Positions 7,256 to 16,014 of a DNA stretch of 64,000 nt are shown piece by piece (the first letter of the stretch is position 1; each line of letters begins with the position of its first letter). Source of the stretch: Haloplanus salinus (GTDB lineage Archaea > Halobacteriota > Halobacteria > Halobacteriales > Haloferacaceae); the NCBI RefSeq assembly GCF_003336245.1, contig NZ_QPHM01000001.1:496001-560000 (forward strand). Reading direction: 5' to 3'. The notes under the pieces were generated by a model. That model was given only the letters and a program-made list of their open reading frames with translations, was not told the DNA's origin and made no database searches. The position numbers and the translations under genes were made by a program.

Positions 7256-8308
7256 GTGCGGGTGTTGAACTACCTCGAACTCGAAGGGCGGCTGGAACGG
7301 AGCGGCATCGGGACCGCCGCTGCCCAGCAACGCGCCGCGCTGGCGACGACGGACGCGTCCGTCGTCACGTCGCCGTGGACGGGTGGCTCGCCGGTCGGGG
7401 CGGTCGCCAGCGGCCTTCGGGGCCGTGACGTCTTCCGGGACTACGACGTTGCCCACTGCAACGTGATCGGTCCAGGGTCGGTCGCCGTCGCCCGCCACGC
7501 CAAGCGAACCGGGACACCACTCGTCCTCCACGCCCACGTCACCGCCGAGGACTTCGCCGAGAGCTTCCGCGGCTCAACCCACCTCGCCGGCCCACTCCGC
7601 CGGTACCTCCGCTGGTTCTACTCGCAGGCCGACCTCGTCCTCTGTCCGAGCGCGTACACGAAGCGGACGCTCGAAGCCTATCCGATCGACGCGCCGATCC
7701 GGCCCATCACCAACGGCGTCGACACCGACTCGCTCGCGGGCTTCGCCGACCTGCGCGAGGAGTACCGCGAGCGCTTCGACCTCGACGGGCTGGTCGTCTT
7801 CTCCGTCGGCAACGTCTTCGAGCGCAAGGGTCTGACCACGTTCTGTCGGCTCGGCCAGGACACCGACTACGAGTTCGCGTGGTTCGGCCCCTACGACACC
7901 GGGCCGCAGGCCTCCGCGGCGGTTCGCCGGTGGACGACGAACCCACCCACGAACGTCACCTTCACCGGGTGGGTCGACGACAAGCGCGGTGCCTTCGCCG
8001 CCGGCGACGTCTACTGTTTCCCCACCAAGGCGGAGAATCAGGGCATCGCGGTGCTAGAGGCGATGGCCTGCGGAAAGCCAGTCGTCCTGCGGGACATCCC
8101 CGTCTTCGAGGAGTTCTACACCCACGGCCACGACTGTCTGAAGTGTTCGACCCACGAGGAGTTCCGCGAGGCGCTGGATCGACTGGCAGTCAGCCCCGAC
8201 CTGCGCCGGCGACTCGGCGAGAACGCGCGGGAGACGGCGAGCGAGCACTCGCTGTCGCGGGTGGGAGAGAAACTGGTCGACGCCTACGGCGAAGTCACAA
8301 GCGATTAA
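7256..8308 (+). CDS. Glycosyltransferase, GT4 family (first of a pair)
   Basis: About 350 residues with a GT-B fold. The N-terminus MRVLNYLELEG from GTG 7256 resembles haloarchaeal GT4 proteins, so it is preferred to ATG 7160, which would overlap the rnp4 start. The GT4 signature ENQGIAVLEAMACGKPVVL carries the E-x7-E donor-phosphate motif; ITNGVDTD and FSVGNVFERKG are the usual linker strands. It transfers a sugar from a nucleotide-sugar donor, probably to a lipid or glycan on the inner membrane face. Acceptor unknown. The second GT4 gene begins 24 bp later, so both act in one pathway (inference). Confidence 0.85.
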   Translation: MRVLNYLELEGRLERSGIGTAAAQQRAALATTDASVVTSPWTGGSPVGAVASGLRGRDVFRDYDVAHCNVIGPGSVAVARHAKRTGTPLVLHAHVTAEDFAESFRGSTHLAGPLRRYLRWFYSQADLVLCPSAYTKRTLEAYPIDAPIRPITNGVDTDSLAGFADLREEYRERFDLDGLVVFSVGNVFERKGLTTFCRLGQDTDYEFAWFGPYDTGPQASAAVRRWTTNPPTNVTFTGWVDDKRGAFAAGDVYCFPTKAENQGIAVLEAMACGKPVVLRDIPVFEEFYTHGHDCLKCSTHEEFREALDRLAVSPDLRRRLGENARETASEHSLSRVGEKLVDAYGEVTSD

Positions 8309-8332
8309 CCCCTCCTCGTCGAATCGCCGCCA

Positions 8333-9433
8333 ATGCGTTCGGTCGCCGTCTTCACCGACACCTATCTCCCCACCGTCAACGGCGTCACCTACACGGTCAA
8401 AGCCTGGCGCGACTGTTGGGCCGACCGCGGCGGCCGGATGGACGTCGTCTACCCCCGTACCGACGGCTACGCCGCACGCGTCGGCGAGTATCCCGTCCGA
8501 AGCCTCCCCTTTCCCTTCTACCCGGGCTTCCGACTCGGCACCCCGTGGATTCCGCGGCGCGTGCGGGACGCCGAGGTGGTCCACGCCCACACGCCCTTCG
8601 CCGTCGGCCTCGCGGGGCTCCGACTGGCGCGGCGGACCGACCGCCCCTTCGTCGCCTCGTATCACACGCCCACGGCGGAGTACGCCGACTACGTGGCGCC
8701 GAGCGACCGGATCGAAGCGCTCGTCGAGCGCGTGAGCGAGCGCTACGAGCGGTGGTTTCTCGACCACGCCGACGCGGTGCTCGCGCCGAGCGAGGCGACG
8801 GCCGAGCGTCTCGACGACGTGGGCGTCGAGGCGCCCGTGACCGTCATCCCGAACGGCATCGACACCGACCGGTTTCGGCCCGTCGACGCCACGTCGTTCC
8901 GGTCGCGCCACGGCCTCGGCGACGCCGGGACGCTGATCGGCTACACCGGCCGTCACGGCTACGAGAAACGCCTCGCAGACGTCGTCGACGCCGCGGCGGC
9001 GCTCGACGCGACGGTCGTCTTCGGCGGCGACGGCCCCGCGCGTGAGGACCTCGAAGCACGCGCGGCCGACTGCGACGTCGACGCTCGGTTTCTCGGCTTC
9101 CTCGACCGGGAGGAACTGCCCGCGTTCTACAGCGCACTCGACGCCTTCGTCTTCCCCAGCCCCGTCGAGACGCAAGGGTTGGTCGCGCTGGAGGCCAACG
9201 CCTGCGGGACGCCGGTTGTCGGTGCGAACGACGGCGCCCTCGCCGACACCGTCGAGGACGGCATCACCGGCTATCACTTCGAGACGGGCGACGTCGACTC
9301 CCTTCGGGCGTCGATCCGACGGACGCTCGACGAACGCGACGCGCTCGGAGAGACGTGTCTCGGGGTACGGGAGCGACACGGGGTCGGCCACGCGGTCGAC
9401 CGTCTCGCGGACGTGTACGAACGGGTGGTCTGA
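8333..9433 (+). CDS. Glycosyltransferase, GT4 family (second of a pair)
   Basis: 366 residues. N-terminal FTDTYLPTVNGVTYTVKAW is typical of GT4 enzymes such as SqdX/PimB-like lipid glycosyltransferases. Middle IPNGIDTDRF and GYTGRHGYEKRL are the linker and donor-domain start, and ETQGLVALEANACGTPVVG is the E-x7-E motif. It is probably cotranscribed with the preceding GT4. Synthesis of a glycolipid or cell-surface glycan is a reasonable but untested guess. Length is normal. Confidence 0.88.
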   Translation: MRSVAVFTDTYLPTVNGVTYTVKAWRDCWADRGGRMDVVYPRTDGYAARVGEYPVRSLPFPFYPGFRLGTPWIPRRVRDAEVVHAHTPFAVGLAGLRLARRTDRPFVASYHTPTAEYADYVAPSDRIEALVERVSERYERWFLDHADAVLAPSEATAERLDDVGVEAPVTVIPNGIDTDRFRPVDATSFRSRHGLGDAGTLIGYTGRHGYEKRLADVVDAAAALDATVVFGGDGPAREDLEARAADCDVDARFLGFLDREELPAFYSALDAFVFPSPVETQGLVALEANACGTPVVGANDGALADTVEDGITGYHFETGDVDSLRASIRRTLDERDALGETCLGVRERHGVGHAVDRLADVYERVV

Positions 9434-9452
9434 GGCGGCCCAACTCCGACCG

Positions 9453-9884
9453 TTAGTCGTCTTCGATAGCCTGTGCGATCCGCTGGAGCTGTCGGGTCAC
9501 GTCGCGAACCTCGTCGCGGAGCTGTCGGACCTCACGGACCAGTTCCTCGTTGCCGACGGACTCCTCCTCGCCGCGGCCGCCGGGGGCGCCACCCCCACCC
9601 ATGCCCGGCGGACCGCCGCCGCCCATGCCCGGCGGACCGCCGCCGCCCATGCCGCCCGGGCCACCGCCGCCCATCATGCCGCTCATCATCTGGGCGAAGG
9701 GGTTGCCGCCCTCGCCGCCGCCCATCATCTCCTCGGGGTCGGGGCGCTCGCCTTCCTCGCGCTCCTCGGCGCGTCGCTCGCGGATCTCCTCGACGCGCTC
9801 GCGGAAGGACTTCTCCTCCTCGCCGCCCTCGCTCTCCTCGCTACCCTCTGCCGGGGCGTCGTCGCCGGTGTCGTCGTCTGCCAT
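9453..9884 (-). CDS. Gly/Met-rich haloarchaeal protein with C-terminal coiled coil
   Basis: 143 residues in three parts: an acidic, highly charged N-terminal helix (residues ~10-50), a Gly-Gly-Met/Pro low-complexity middle (~55-105), and a C-terminal heptad-like helix (LVREVRQLRDEVRDVTRQLQRIAQAIE) likely to form a coiled coil. Not a family I can name; similar proteins are common in haloarchaea. ATG 9884 (MADDDTG) is preferred to an upstream in-frame start at 9905. It is convergent with the GT4 gene and divergent from the next small gene. Confidence 0.75.
   Translation of the reverse strand: MADDDTGDDAPAEGSEESEGGEEEKSFRERVEEIRERRAEEREEGERPDPEEMMGGGEGGNPFAQMMSGMMGGGGPGGMGGGGPPGMGGGGPPGMGGGGAPGGRGEEESVGNEELVREVRQLRDEVRDVTRQLQRIAQAIEDD
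9598..9669. repeat. 24-bp tandem repeat inside the Gly/Met-rich gene
   Basis: Two perfect 24-bp copies (9598-9621, 9622-9645) and one degenerate copy (9646-9669) encode GGGGPPGM-type repeats on the minus strand. The unit is a multiple of three, so copy-number change would keep the frame. Confidence 0.85.
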
Positions 9885-10015
9885 AAGCCCAGGTTCGCAA
9901 TCCACGCCGAAAAGGGTTGCCGTCTCCGTGAACTACGCCCGACGGCCGAACGGACCCCGAGTCGTCACGGAGCGAACGGGGACGGTTTTTACCTGTGCAC
10001 CGAGTGCCGTGCGGT

Positions 10016-10330
10016 ATGGCTACACGTGAGCGGCACGCCGTGGGCACGACGCTCCCCGGCGTCGTGCCGTTCGATCCCCCTGCCCTGACCCGGCTGAGCT
10101 GGGAGCTCGGTTCCCGCGTAATCGACGACGAGGCGTCCGCCCGCGTCGGTCGGTGGGAGTGCGTGGGCTCGTCGTGGTCGCTGTCGGTGTTCCGGGTAAC
10201 GAGCGAAACGGTCGTCGTGCGCGTCCGGACGCCGATCGGGCGGCAACGCTTCTACGGAGCGGCGTGGATGGACCTCGAAAGCGACCTCTCGAAACTCGAC
10301 GCGGCGCCGTCCTGGGAGCGGAGCCGCTGA
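10016..10330 (+). CDS. Conserved-looking hypothetical protein, 104 aa
   Basis: Not recognised. The protein is soluble, mixed alpha/beta, with alternating strands WECVGSSWSLSVFRV and TVVVRVRTPIG and no membrane segment or Cys cluster. Codon usage and third-position GC match neighbours, supporting a real gene. ATG 10016 is preferred to an upstream start at 9995. It is convergent with the DUF2797 gene with 18 bp between stops. Confidence 0.6.
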   Translation: MATRERHAVGTTLPGVVPFDPPALTRLSWELGSRVIDDEASARVGRWECVGSSWSLSVFRVTSETVVVRVRTPIGRQRFYGAAWMDLESDLSKLDAAPSWERSR

Positions 10331-10348
10331 CGAACCGCGGCGGCCCCG

Positions 10349-11128
10349 TCAGCCGAACGCGCCGAGGCTCGACTGCAGCCGTCGGTCGGTGCCACCCTCC
10401 TCGACCTCGTAGCCCACCAGGTCGCGCAGATCGACCGCGTAGGTGCTGCCCCCCTGATCGAGCACGAGTAGCCGGCCCTTCGTCCCCCGGACCCGCCCCG
10501 TCGCCAGCGTCTCGGCGACCGGGCGCTCGGAGAGATCGAGTCCGTAGTCGAGGTCGAACGTCTCGACGGGGTCGAAGTCGTCGAGAAGCGCCCGCCACGC
10601 GGCGTCGTCGACGGCGCGGCCGAGCCCCGTGCGCTTCGTCGCCACCCGGACGCGGTCGGTGATCTCCGTCGCCAGTTCGGCCTCGATTTCGCGGGCGATC
10701 CGCCCGTTCTCGACGGTGCGGACGTGCGCGCCGCGGTCCGCCCCCTGCTCGCGGAAGCGGGCCTCCAGCCGGTAGGCCTTCGTGACGCCCACCTTGAACG
10801 TGTTCGGCGCGAAGGCGGCGAGGTAGATGGCGTGGTCGTCGAAACAGTCCATCTCGTCTTTGAGGCAGATGCCCGTACACCGGGCACAGACCCACGTCGA
10901 GGTGTGTTCCGGACAGTGGGGGGTCCCGTCGGCGCCGCAGGGACGGTGGCCGTCGTCGGTGAGGGCGCCGGCGCAGTGGCGATCCTCGAGGCGATAGGAG
11001 AGCTCCGTCCCCGGATCGAGGGGGACGTACTCGACGGCGGCGGTCGGGCGTCGGGGGTCGGCGGCGTCGGCGTCCCCGTCGCTCACGAGGAGGCCGCCGT
11101 CGCCAGCGTCGTAACCGACGATCTGCAC
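10349..11128 (-). CDS. DUF2797 family protein
   Basis: 259 residues starting at GTG. The middle holds a cysteine-rich module (HRPCGADGTPHCPEH, CARCTGICLKDEMDC) that likely binds zinc, then YLAAFAPNTFKVGVTKAYRLEARFREQGA, the DUF2797 core that resembles the start of a GIY-YIG nuclease fold. The C-terminal half has beta-rich segments. Function is unknown; the GIY-YIG resemblance suggests nucleic-acid work (inference). It lies 29 bp upstream of the epimerase gene's stop region and may be transcribed after it. Confidence 0.8.
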   Translation of the reverse strand: MQIVGYDAGDGGLLVSDGDADAADPRRPTAAVEYVPLDPGTELSYRLEDRHCAGALTDDGHRPCGADGTPHCPEHTSTWVCARCTGICLKDEMDCFDDHAIYLAAFAPNTFKVGVTKAYRLEARFREQGADRGAHVRTVENGRIAREIEAELATEITDRVRVATKRTGLGRAVDDAAWRALLDDFDPVETFDLDYGLDLSERPVAETLATGRVRGTKGRLLVLDQGGSTYAVDLRDLVGYEVEEGGTDRRLQSSLGAFG

Positions 11129-11157
11129 GGGCCATCTTGGACGCGCGGCCTAAAGGC

Positions 11158-12087
11158 CTACCCGATTTCGTCGATCAACTGCCGCGCGGCGCGGCGGACG
11201 GCGTCGTCGCTCGACTCCGGCGGCTCCCAGCCCAGCGCGGAGAGTTTCTCGACGGAGAGGCGCATCTTCGGCACGTCACCCGTCCACCCGCGGTCCCCGC
11301 CCGTGTACGCATACGCCGGGTCGAGCCCCATCTCCTCGCTCACGATGTCGGCGATGCGGGTGACGGAAGTGGTCGTCCGCGAACCCAGGTTGTAGGTGTT
11401 GAGCGGCGCGTCCGCGTGTTCGACGACGTGGCAGATGGCGTCGACGCAGTCCTCGACGTGGAGATACGACTTCTCCTGCCGGCCGTCGCCGAGGATCGTC
11501 AGTTGCTCGGGGTCGTCGCGGAGTTTCTCGACGAAGTCCGGAATCACGTTGCCGCGCTGCCCCGGCCCGACGATGTTGGCGAAGCGGAACGTCCACGCCT
11601 GCAGGCCGTGGGCGTGGGCGTACGTCGAGACGAGTCCCTCGTCGGCGAGTTTGCTCGCGCCGTACTCGCTGATGGGTTCGAGGGGGGCGTAGTCCTCGGG
11701 CGTCGGGCGCGGCGCCTCGCCGTAGACGGTCGAGGAGGAGGTGAACGCGACGCCGTCGACGCCCACCTCGTCGGCCCGCTGGAGGACCGTGTAGGTCATC
11801 GCGGTGTTCTCCTCGAACATCCGCCGGGGTTCGGCGTGGTTCGTGTCGGTGTAGGCGGCAAGGTGAAAGACGAGGTCGGTGTCGTCCGTGACGGCGTCGG
11901 CCACGTCGTCGGGGTCCGTCGCGTCCGCGACCACGAGTTCCGCGCCGTCGGGGACGCGATCCGCGCGCCCTTTGGACAGGTCGTCGGCGACGATCACCTC
12001 GTTATCGGGAGCGAGCCGTGTCGCGAGGTGCGACCCGATGAGGCCAGCACCGCCGGTGATCACCACCCGCCGGTCGGTGAGTTGCAT
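11158..12087 (-). CDS. NAD-dependent nucleotide-sugar epimerase/dehydratase (extended SDR)
   Basis: 309 residues. GGAGLIGSH near the N-terminus binds NAD, SSSTVYGEA supplies the catalytic Ser/Thr segment, and YGASK gives the YxxxK pair. FRFANIVGPGQRG and DGRQEKSYLHVEDCVDAI are standard UDP-glucose 4-epimerase-like blocks. ATG 12087 matches the family start; an upstream in-frame start would add nine residues. It probably makes a sugar nucleotide for surface glycans, and glycosyltransferases occur elsewhere in the window. Exact substrate is open. Confidence 0.88.
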   Translation of the reverse strand: MQLTDRRVVITGGAGLIGSHLATRLAPDNEVIVADDLSKGRADRVPDGAELVVADATDPDDVADAVTDDTDLVFHLAAYTDTNHAEPRRMFEENTAMTYTVLQRADEVGVDGVAFTSSSTVYGEAPRPTPEDYAPLEPISEYGASKLADEGLVSTYAHAHGLQAWTFRFANIVGPGQRGNVIPDFVEKLRDDPEQLTILGDGRQEKSYLHVEDCVDAICHVVEHADAPLNTYNLGSRTTTSVTRIADIVSEEMGLDPAYAYTGGDRGWTGDVPKMRLSVEKLSALGWEPPESSDDAVRRAARQLIDEIG

Positions 12088-12169
12088 GCCGAGCCATGCT
12101 ACCGGGTCGCGCAAGTGCCTTCCGATCGGGTCCGAAAACCGTTACCCCCTGCGTCACCTCCGCACGTCC

Positions 12170-12709
12170 ATGCAAGACAGTCCGGCGGTCGTCGTGTTGC
12201 GTCTGGGTCATCGCCCCGGTCGCGACGACCGGATGACGACACACGTCGCCCTGACGGCGCGGGCGCTCGGCGCCGACCGGGCGGTCCTCGTCGGCGACGC
12301 CTCACAGGCGGGCGCGACGGTGACCGACATCACCGACCGCTTCGGCGGTCCGTTCGACGTGACGGTGACCGACGCCTACCGCCCGCTCCTCCGGGACTGG
12401 GAAGGGACCGTCGTCCACCTCACGATGTACGGCGAGCCAGTCGAGAGCGTGACGCCGGCGATCCGGGAACGCCACCGGACGGAGCCGCTCCTCCTGATCG
12501 TCGGCGCCGGGAAGGTCGACTTCGAGGTGTACGACCGCGCCGACTGGAACGTCGGCGTGACGAACCAACCCCACTCCGAGGTGGCGGCGCTCGCCGTCTT
12601 TCTGGACCGACTGTTCGAGGGGCGGGAGCTGGACCGGGAGTGGGCGGACGCGGACCGGCGGGTGATCCCACAGGAGACGGGCAAACGCGTCGAAGAACTC
12701 GACGAGTGA
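12170..12709 (+). CDS. tRNA (cytidine-56 2'-O)-methyltransferase, aTrm56
   Basis: 179 residues of SPOUT fold. The N-terminus VVVLRLGHRPGRDDRMTTHVALTARALGADRA is diagnostic of archaeal Trm56. VHLTMYGEP and LLIVGAGKVDFEVYDRADWNVGVTNQPHSEVAALAVFLDRL form the knotted SAM-binding end. It methylates the 2'-OH of C56 in the tRNA T-loop, an archaeal-specific modification. Start ATG 12170 agrees with family starts. Divergent from the epimerase gene, convergent with the threonine synthase-like gene. Confidence 0.95.
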   Translation: MQDSPAVVVLRLGHRPGRDDRMTTHVALTARALGADRAVLVGDASQAGATVTDITDRFGGPFDVTVTDAYRPLLRDWEGTVVHLTMYGEPVESVTPAIRERHRTEPLLLIVGAGKVDFEVYDRADWNVGVTNQPHSEVAALAVFLDRLFEGRELDREWADADRRVIPQETGKRVEELDE

Positions 12710-12741
12710 TCGAGGGCGGGAGTCGACCACGACGAGGCGGC

Positions 12742-13821
12742 TCAGCCCTTCAGCCCGTGTCCCGTGAGCGGGACGACGACGTCCGCGTCTGGTCCGAGCG
12801 TGCCCCGCTCCCGATACGCCGCGAGCGCCGCGGGCGCGATGGCACACGTCGGCTCCACGTAGAAGCCGTTCGCGTGCAGGCGGTCCAACTCGGTCCGAAC
12901 CGCGTCCTCGCCGACGGCGATGGCGTCCCCGTTGGTCTCGGCGATGGCGTCGAGTAGCTGTCGCTTCCGCGTCGGCGCCCGTATCTGAATCCCGTCGGCG
13001 ACGGTGTTCTCGCCGTCGGCGGCGGGGTGGAGTTCGGACGCAATCGGTGCGTAGCCCGCGGCCTGAGCACCGAGCAGGCGCGGCATCGAGTCGATCCACC
13101 CGGCGTCGACCAGCGATCGGAAGCCGCGGTACGTCCCGAGAAACAGGGTGCCGTGTCCGAGCGGCATCACGACGGCGTCGGGGGGGTTCCAGTCGCGCTG
13201 GAGCGCGAGTTCGTAGGCGAACGTCGCCGTCCCCTCGAAGAAGGCCGGATTCCACGAATGGCTCGCGTACCAGCCCGCGCCGGCCTCGACGGCATCGAGA
13301 CACGCCTCGGTCACGGCCGCCCGATCCCCCTCGATCCGCACCGGCGTCGCGCCGGCGCGCTCGATAGCCCGGAGTTTGGCTGCCTTCACCGACGCCGGCA
13401 CGTAGATGTCGGCGTCGAGTCCAGCCCGGGCGGCGTAGGTGGCGATGGCGGCCCCCGCGTTCCCCGACGAGTCCTCGACGACCCGATCCGCGCCACACGC
13501 GATGGCGCGGCCGAGGGTGGTGGTCGCGCCCCGATCCTTGAAGCTCCCCGTCGGCGAGACGTACTCCAGTTTGAACCCGGCGTCCCACGTCGGCGCCGGG
13601 ACGAGCGGCGTCATTCCCTCGCCGAGGGAGGGCCCCCGTTCGACGGGCAGGAACGGGGCGAACGACCAGAGGCCGTCCCGCGTGTCGAACCCCCCCGGGT
13701 CCGGTCGCTCGCGCTGCGGGAGCGGTCGGTCGGCGAAATCGAGGGGGCCGCCGCACTCACACCGCCACCGATCGGCGTACGTCCGCCCACACGAGGCACA
13801 GACGAGCGTCGCGTCGGTCAT
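12742..13821 (-). CDS. Threonine synthase or related fold-type II PLP enzyme
   Basis: 359 residues. A zinc-ribbon-like N-terminus (CASCGRTYADRWRCECGG) precedes the PLP fold. SPTGSFKDRGA near residue 95 supplies the Schiff-base Lys, EDSSGNAGAAIA binds the PLP ring, and PLGHGTLFLG holds the phosphate. This matches archaeal threonine synthases, which convert O-phosphohomoserine to threonine. Several paralogs with uncertain substrate occur in haloarchaea, so ThrC itself is not certain. ATG 13821 removes a non-homologous 27-residue extension. Confidence 0.85.
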   Translation of the reverse strand: MTDATLVCASCGRTYADRWRCECGGPLDFADRPLPQRERPDPGGFDTRDGLWSFAPFLPVERGPSLGEGMTPLVPAPTWDAGFKLEYVSPTGSFKDRGATTTLGRAIACGADRVVEDSSGNAGAAIATYAARAGLDADIYVPASVKAAKLRAIERAGATPVRIEGDRAAVTEACLDAVEAGAGWYASHSWNPAFFEGTATFAYELALQRDWNPPDAVVMPLGHGTLFLGTYRGFRSLVDAGWIDSMPRLLGAQAAGYAPIASELHPAADGENTVADGIQIRAPTRKRQLLDAIAETNGDAIAVGEDAVRTELDRLHANGFYVEPTCAIAPAALAAYRERGTLGPDADVVVPLTGHGLKG

Positions 13822-13904
13822 ACACCACCTCGGTCGGTCGGTCTCAAATGGGCGTCGGTCCGAGCGGTGCGAACCCTTTTGCCGGCCACAGCCTAAGACC
13901 AATT

Positions 13905-15065
13905 ATGTCCCCCGTCGTACTGCAGTTGATACCGAGCCTCGGACCGCTCCTCGTCGGGCTGCTCGTCCTGCTGCTCGCCATCGTCACGGTGTACCAGATG
14001 GTCGAGATCGTCGACGCCTACGAGAAGAAAGCCCTCACCGTCTTCGGCGAGTACCGCCGCCTACTCGAACCGGGCATCACGTTCATCCCGCCGTTCGTCT
14101 CGCGGACGTACGCCTTCGACATGCGGACACAGACGCTCGACGTGCCGCGCCAGGAGGCGATCACGCGCGACAACTCTCCGGTGACGGCCGACGCCGTCGT
14201 CTACATCAAGGTGATGGACGCCCGCAAGGCGTTCCTCGAAGTGGACAACTACAAGATGGCGGTGTCGAACCTCGCCCAGACGACTCTCAGGGCTGTTCTC
14301 GGCGACATGGAACTCGACGACACGCTGAACAAGCGCCAAGAGATCAACGCCCGCATCCGGAAGGAACTCGACGAGCCGACCGACGAGTGGGGCGTCCGCG
14401 TCGAGTCGGTCGAGGTCCGGGAAGTCAACCCCTCGAAGGACGTCCAGCAGGCGATGGAGCAACAGACCTCCGCGGAGCGTCGCCGCCGGGCGATGATCCT
14501 GGAGGCGCAGGGTGAACGGCGGAGCGCCGTCGAGACGGCCCAAGGGGAGAAGCAGTCCAACATCATCCGCGCCCAGGGTGAGAAACAGAGCCAGATCCTC
14601 GAAGCGCAGGGTGACTCTATTTCGACGGTGCTCCGCGCGAAGTCCGCCGAGTCGATGGGCGAACGCGCGGTCATCGACAAGGGGATGGAGACGTTGGAAC
14701 GCATCGGCCAGGGCGAGTCGACGACGTTCGTCCTCCCACAGGAACTCACGTCGCTCGTCGGCCGGTACGGCAAGCAGTTGACCGGGAGCGACGTGCAGGA
14801 CCAGCAGGGACTCGACTCGCTTGACTTCGACGCGGAGACCCGCGAGTTGATCGGCCTCGACGATATCGAGGAGATCCTCGGTCAGATCGACGAGGCGGCC
14901 GAGATGGACATCGAGGAGCTCGAACAGGAGGCCGAGGCGATCAAGTCGGGGGCGGGGACGGACATCAAAAGCGCCGACGAGGTGGTGCAGGAGGCCGACG
15001 AGGGGGCGGACTTCACGGGCGAGGAACCCGAACCCGAACCCGAACCCGAGCCGGAGACGGAGTAG
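13905..15065 (+). CDS. SPFH (stomatin/prohibitin-like) membrane protein
   Basis: 386 residues: an N-terminal membrane helix (LLVGLLVLLLAIVTVYQMV), an SPFH domain (~30-200; EKKALTVFGEYRRLLEPGITFIPPF, TADAVVYIKVMDARKAF, LRAVLGDMELDD), a long coiled-coil with AQGE repeats (~195-260), and an acidic tail ending in an Glu-Pro run. SPFH proteins assemble into large membrane-associated rings and often partner with membrane proteases. Start ATG 13905 places the helix at the N-terminus. No NfeD or protease gene is adjacent here; LonB lies far away at 48415-50529. Confidence 0.92.
   Translation: MSPVVLQLIPSLGPLLVGLLVLLLAIVTVYQMVEIVDAYEKKALTVFGEYRRLLEPGITFIPPFVSRTYAFDMRTQTLDVPRQEAITRDNSPVTADAVVYIKVMDARKAFLEVDNYKMAVSNLAQTTLRAVLGDMELDDTLNKRQEINARIRKELDEPTDEWGVRVESVEVREVNPSKDVQQAMEQQTSAERRRRAMILEAQGERRSAVETAQGEKQSNIIRAQGEKQSQILEAQGDSISTVLRAKSAESMGERAVIDKGMETLERIGQGESTTFVLPQELTSLVGRYGKQLTGSDVQDQQGLDSLDFDAETRELIGLDDIEEILGQIDEAAEMDIEELEQEAEAIKSGAGTDIKSADEVVQEADEGADFTGEEPEPEPEPEPETE
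15024..15047 (+). repeat. GAACCC x4 hexanucleotide repeat
   Basis: Four perfect GAACCC units encode an (Glu-Pro)n C-terminal tail of the SPFH protein. It is in frame and probably length-variable. Confidence 0.85.
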
Positions 15066-15106
15066 GGGCGACACGTTTTAGTCGGCAGATGCCGACTGTG
15101 CGGTAG

Positions 15107-15781
15107 ATGCCGAGTGGGGACCGGCGGGTCGACGCCGAGAAGCGAGCGACGCTACGACGGTTTGCCGCGCTGGGAGCGGCGACGCCGCTCGCCGGCCTGA
15201 GCGCCGGCGAGGCGGAGGCGAAGACCGACGGCACCGACGCCCGCGACGCCATCCTCGGCTACGTGAACGCGACGCCCGGCGCCCACTTCTCGAAACTCCG
15301 CGACGACCTGAAACTCGGGACCGGCGAAACCCAACACCACCTGCGTCGCCTGCTCGACGAGGGTCACGCGAGCGACGCGAGCGTGAGCCCGTCGGACCAC
15401 CGGTCCGACGGTGGGGCACTCGTCTCGCGACGCGACGGCGACTACCGGCGTTTCTTCGTCGCCGATCGCTTCTCGACGTTCGAGCAGGTGGCGTTGGGCT
15501 ACCTGCGTCGCGAGACGCCGCGGAGAATGTTGATGACGCTCCTTCGTCACCCGGACGCGACGGGCAGCGAGATAGCGGGCGCCCTCGACGTGTCGCGGGC
15601 GACGGTGAGCACGTACGCCTCGCAACTCGACGCTGCGGGGCTACTCGACCGGACGGACGGCTACGCCGTCTCGCGCCCGGAGACGGTGATCACGCTGTTG
15701 GTCCGCTACGCCGACTCCTTCGACGCCGAGACGCGGGCGTTCGCGGCCGACGCCGACTCGCTCGTTCGTTACGACCCCTGA
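15107..15781 (+). CDS. Two-domain winged-helix transcription regulator with a hydrophobic N-terminal leader
   Basis: 224 residues with two winged-helix domains: ~45-110 (ILGYVNATPGAHFSKLRDDLKL, TQHHLRRLLDEG) and ~140-195 (LMTLLRHPDATGSEIAGALDVSRATVSTYASQLDAAGLLDR). This tandem layout is common in haloarchaeal regulators. Residues 12-38 (KRATLRRFAALGAATPLAGLSAGEAEA) look like a signal or membrane leader, odd for a DNA-binding protein. Target genes unknown. The last 13 bp overlap the convergent small gene. Confidence 0.8.
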   Translation: MPSGDRRVDAEKRATLRRFAALGAATPLAGLSAGEAEAKTDGTDARDAILGYVNATPGAHFSKLRDDLKLGTGETQHHLRRLLDEGHASDASVSPSDHRSDGGALVSRRDGDYRRFFVADRFSTFEQVALGYLRRETPRRMLMTLLRHPDATGSEIAGALDVSRATVSTYASQLDAAGLLDRTDGYAVSRPETVITLLVRYADSFDAETRAFAADADSLVRYDP

Positions 15782-16014
15782 ACGTCGACTTTCCAGGTCG
15801 TCCCCGAGGAGTAGCCCCATTTCTCCACGTCAACGTCGAACTCGCCGGTGCGAATCGCGGTCATGTTTGCCCCGACCTCTTTGGCGGTCATGCCGAGTTC
15901 CCCCGCGATGAGTCGGGACTTGAAGTACGTCTTCGTGGCCGCGTGTTCACGGAGGTAGCCGAGGATGCGTCGCTGTTTCTCGTTGAGGTCGGTGCCCGCA
16001 GTGGTCGTGCTCAT
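15769..16014 (-). CDS. Small winged-helix protein, DUF7123-like
   Basis: 81 residues, nearly all one winged-helix domain: LNEKQRRILGYLREHAATKTYFKSRLIAGELGMTAKEVG is the helix-turn-helix, and the end strands are EFDVDVEKWGYSSGTTWKVDV. I recall close relatives across haloarchaea under DUF7123, function unknown. ATG 16014 (MSTTTAG) is preferred to a far upstream in-frame start. Its 3' end overlaps the convergent regulator gene by 13 bp. Confidence 0.82.
   Translation of the reverse strand: MSTTTAGTDLNEKQRRILGYLREHAATKTYFKSRLIAGELGMTAKEVGANMTAIRTGEFDVDVEKWGYSSGTTWKVDVQGS

Noticed and set aside
8054-9391. 445-codon minus-strand frame opposite the GT4 pair
   Set aside because: No motif recognised, and it spans two genes with complete GT4 signatures on the plus strand.
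9598-9669. CRISPR-like tandem repeat
   Set aside because: Units are contiguous, in frame and coding. There are no spacers and no cas genes.
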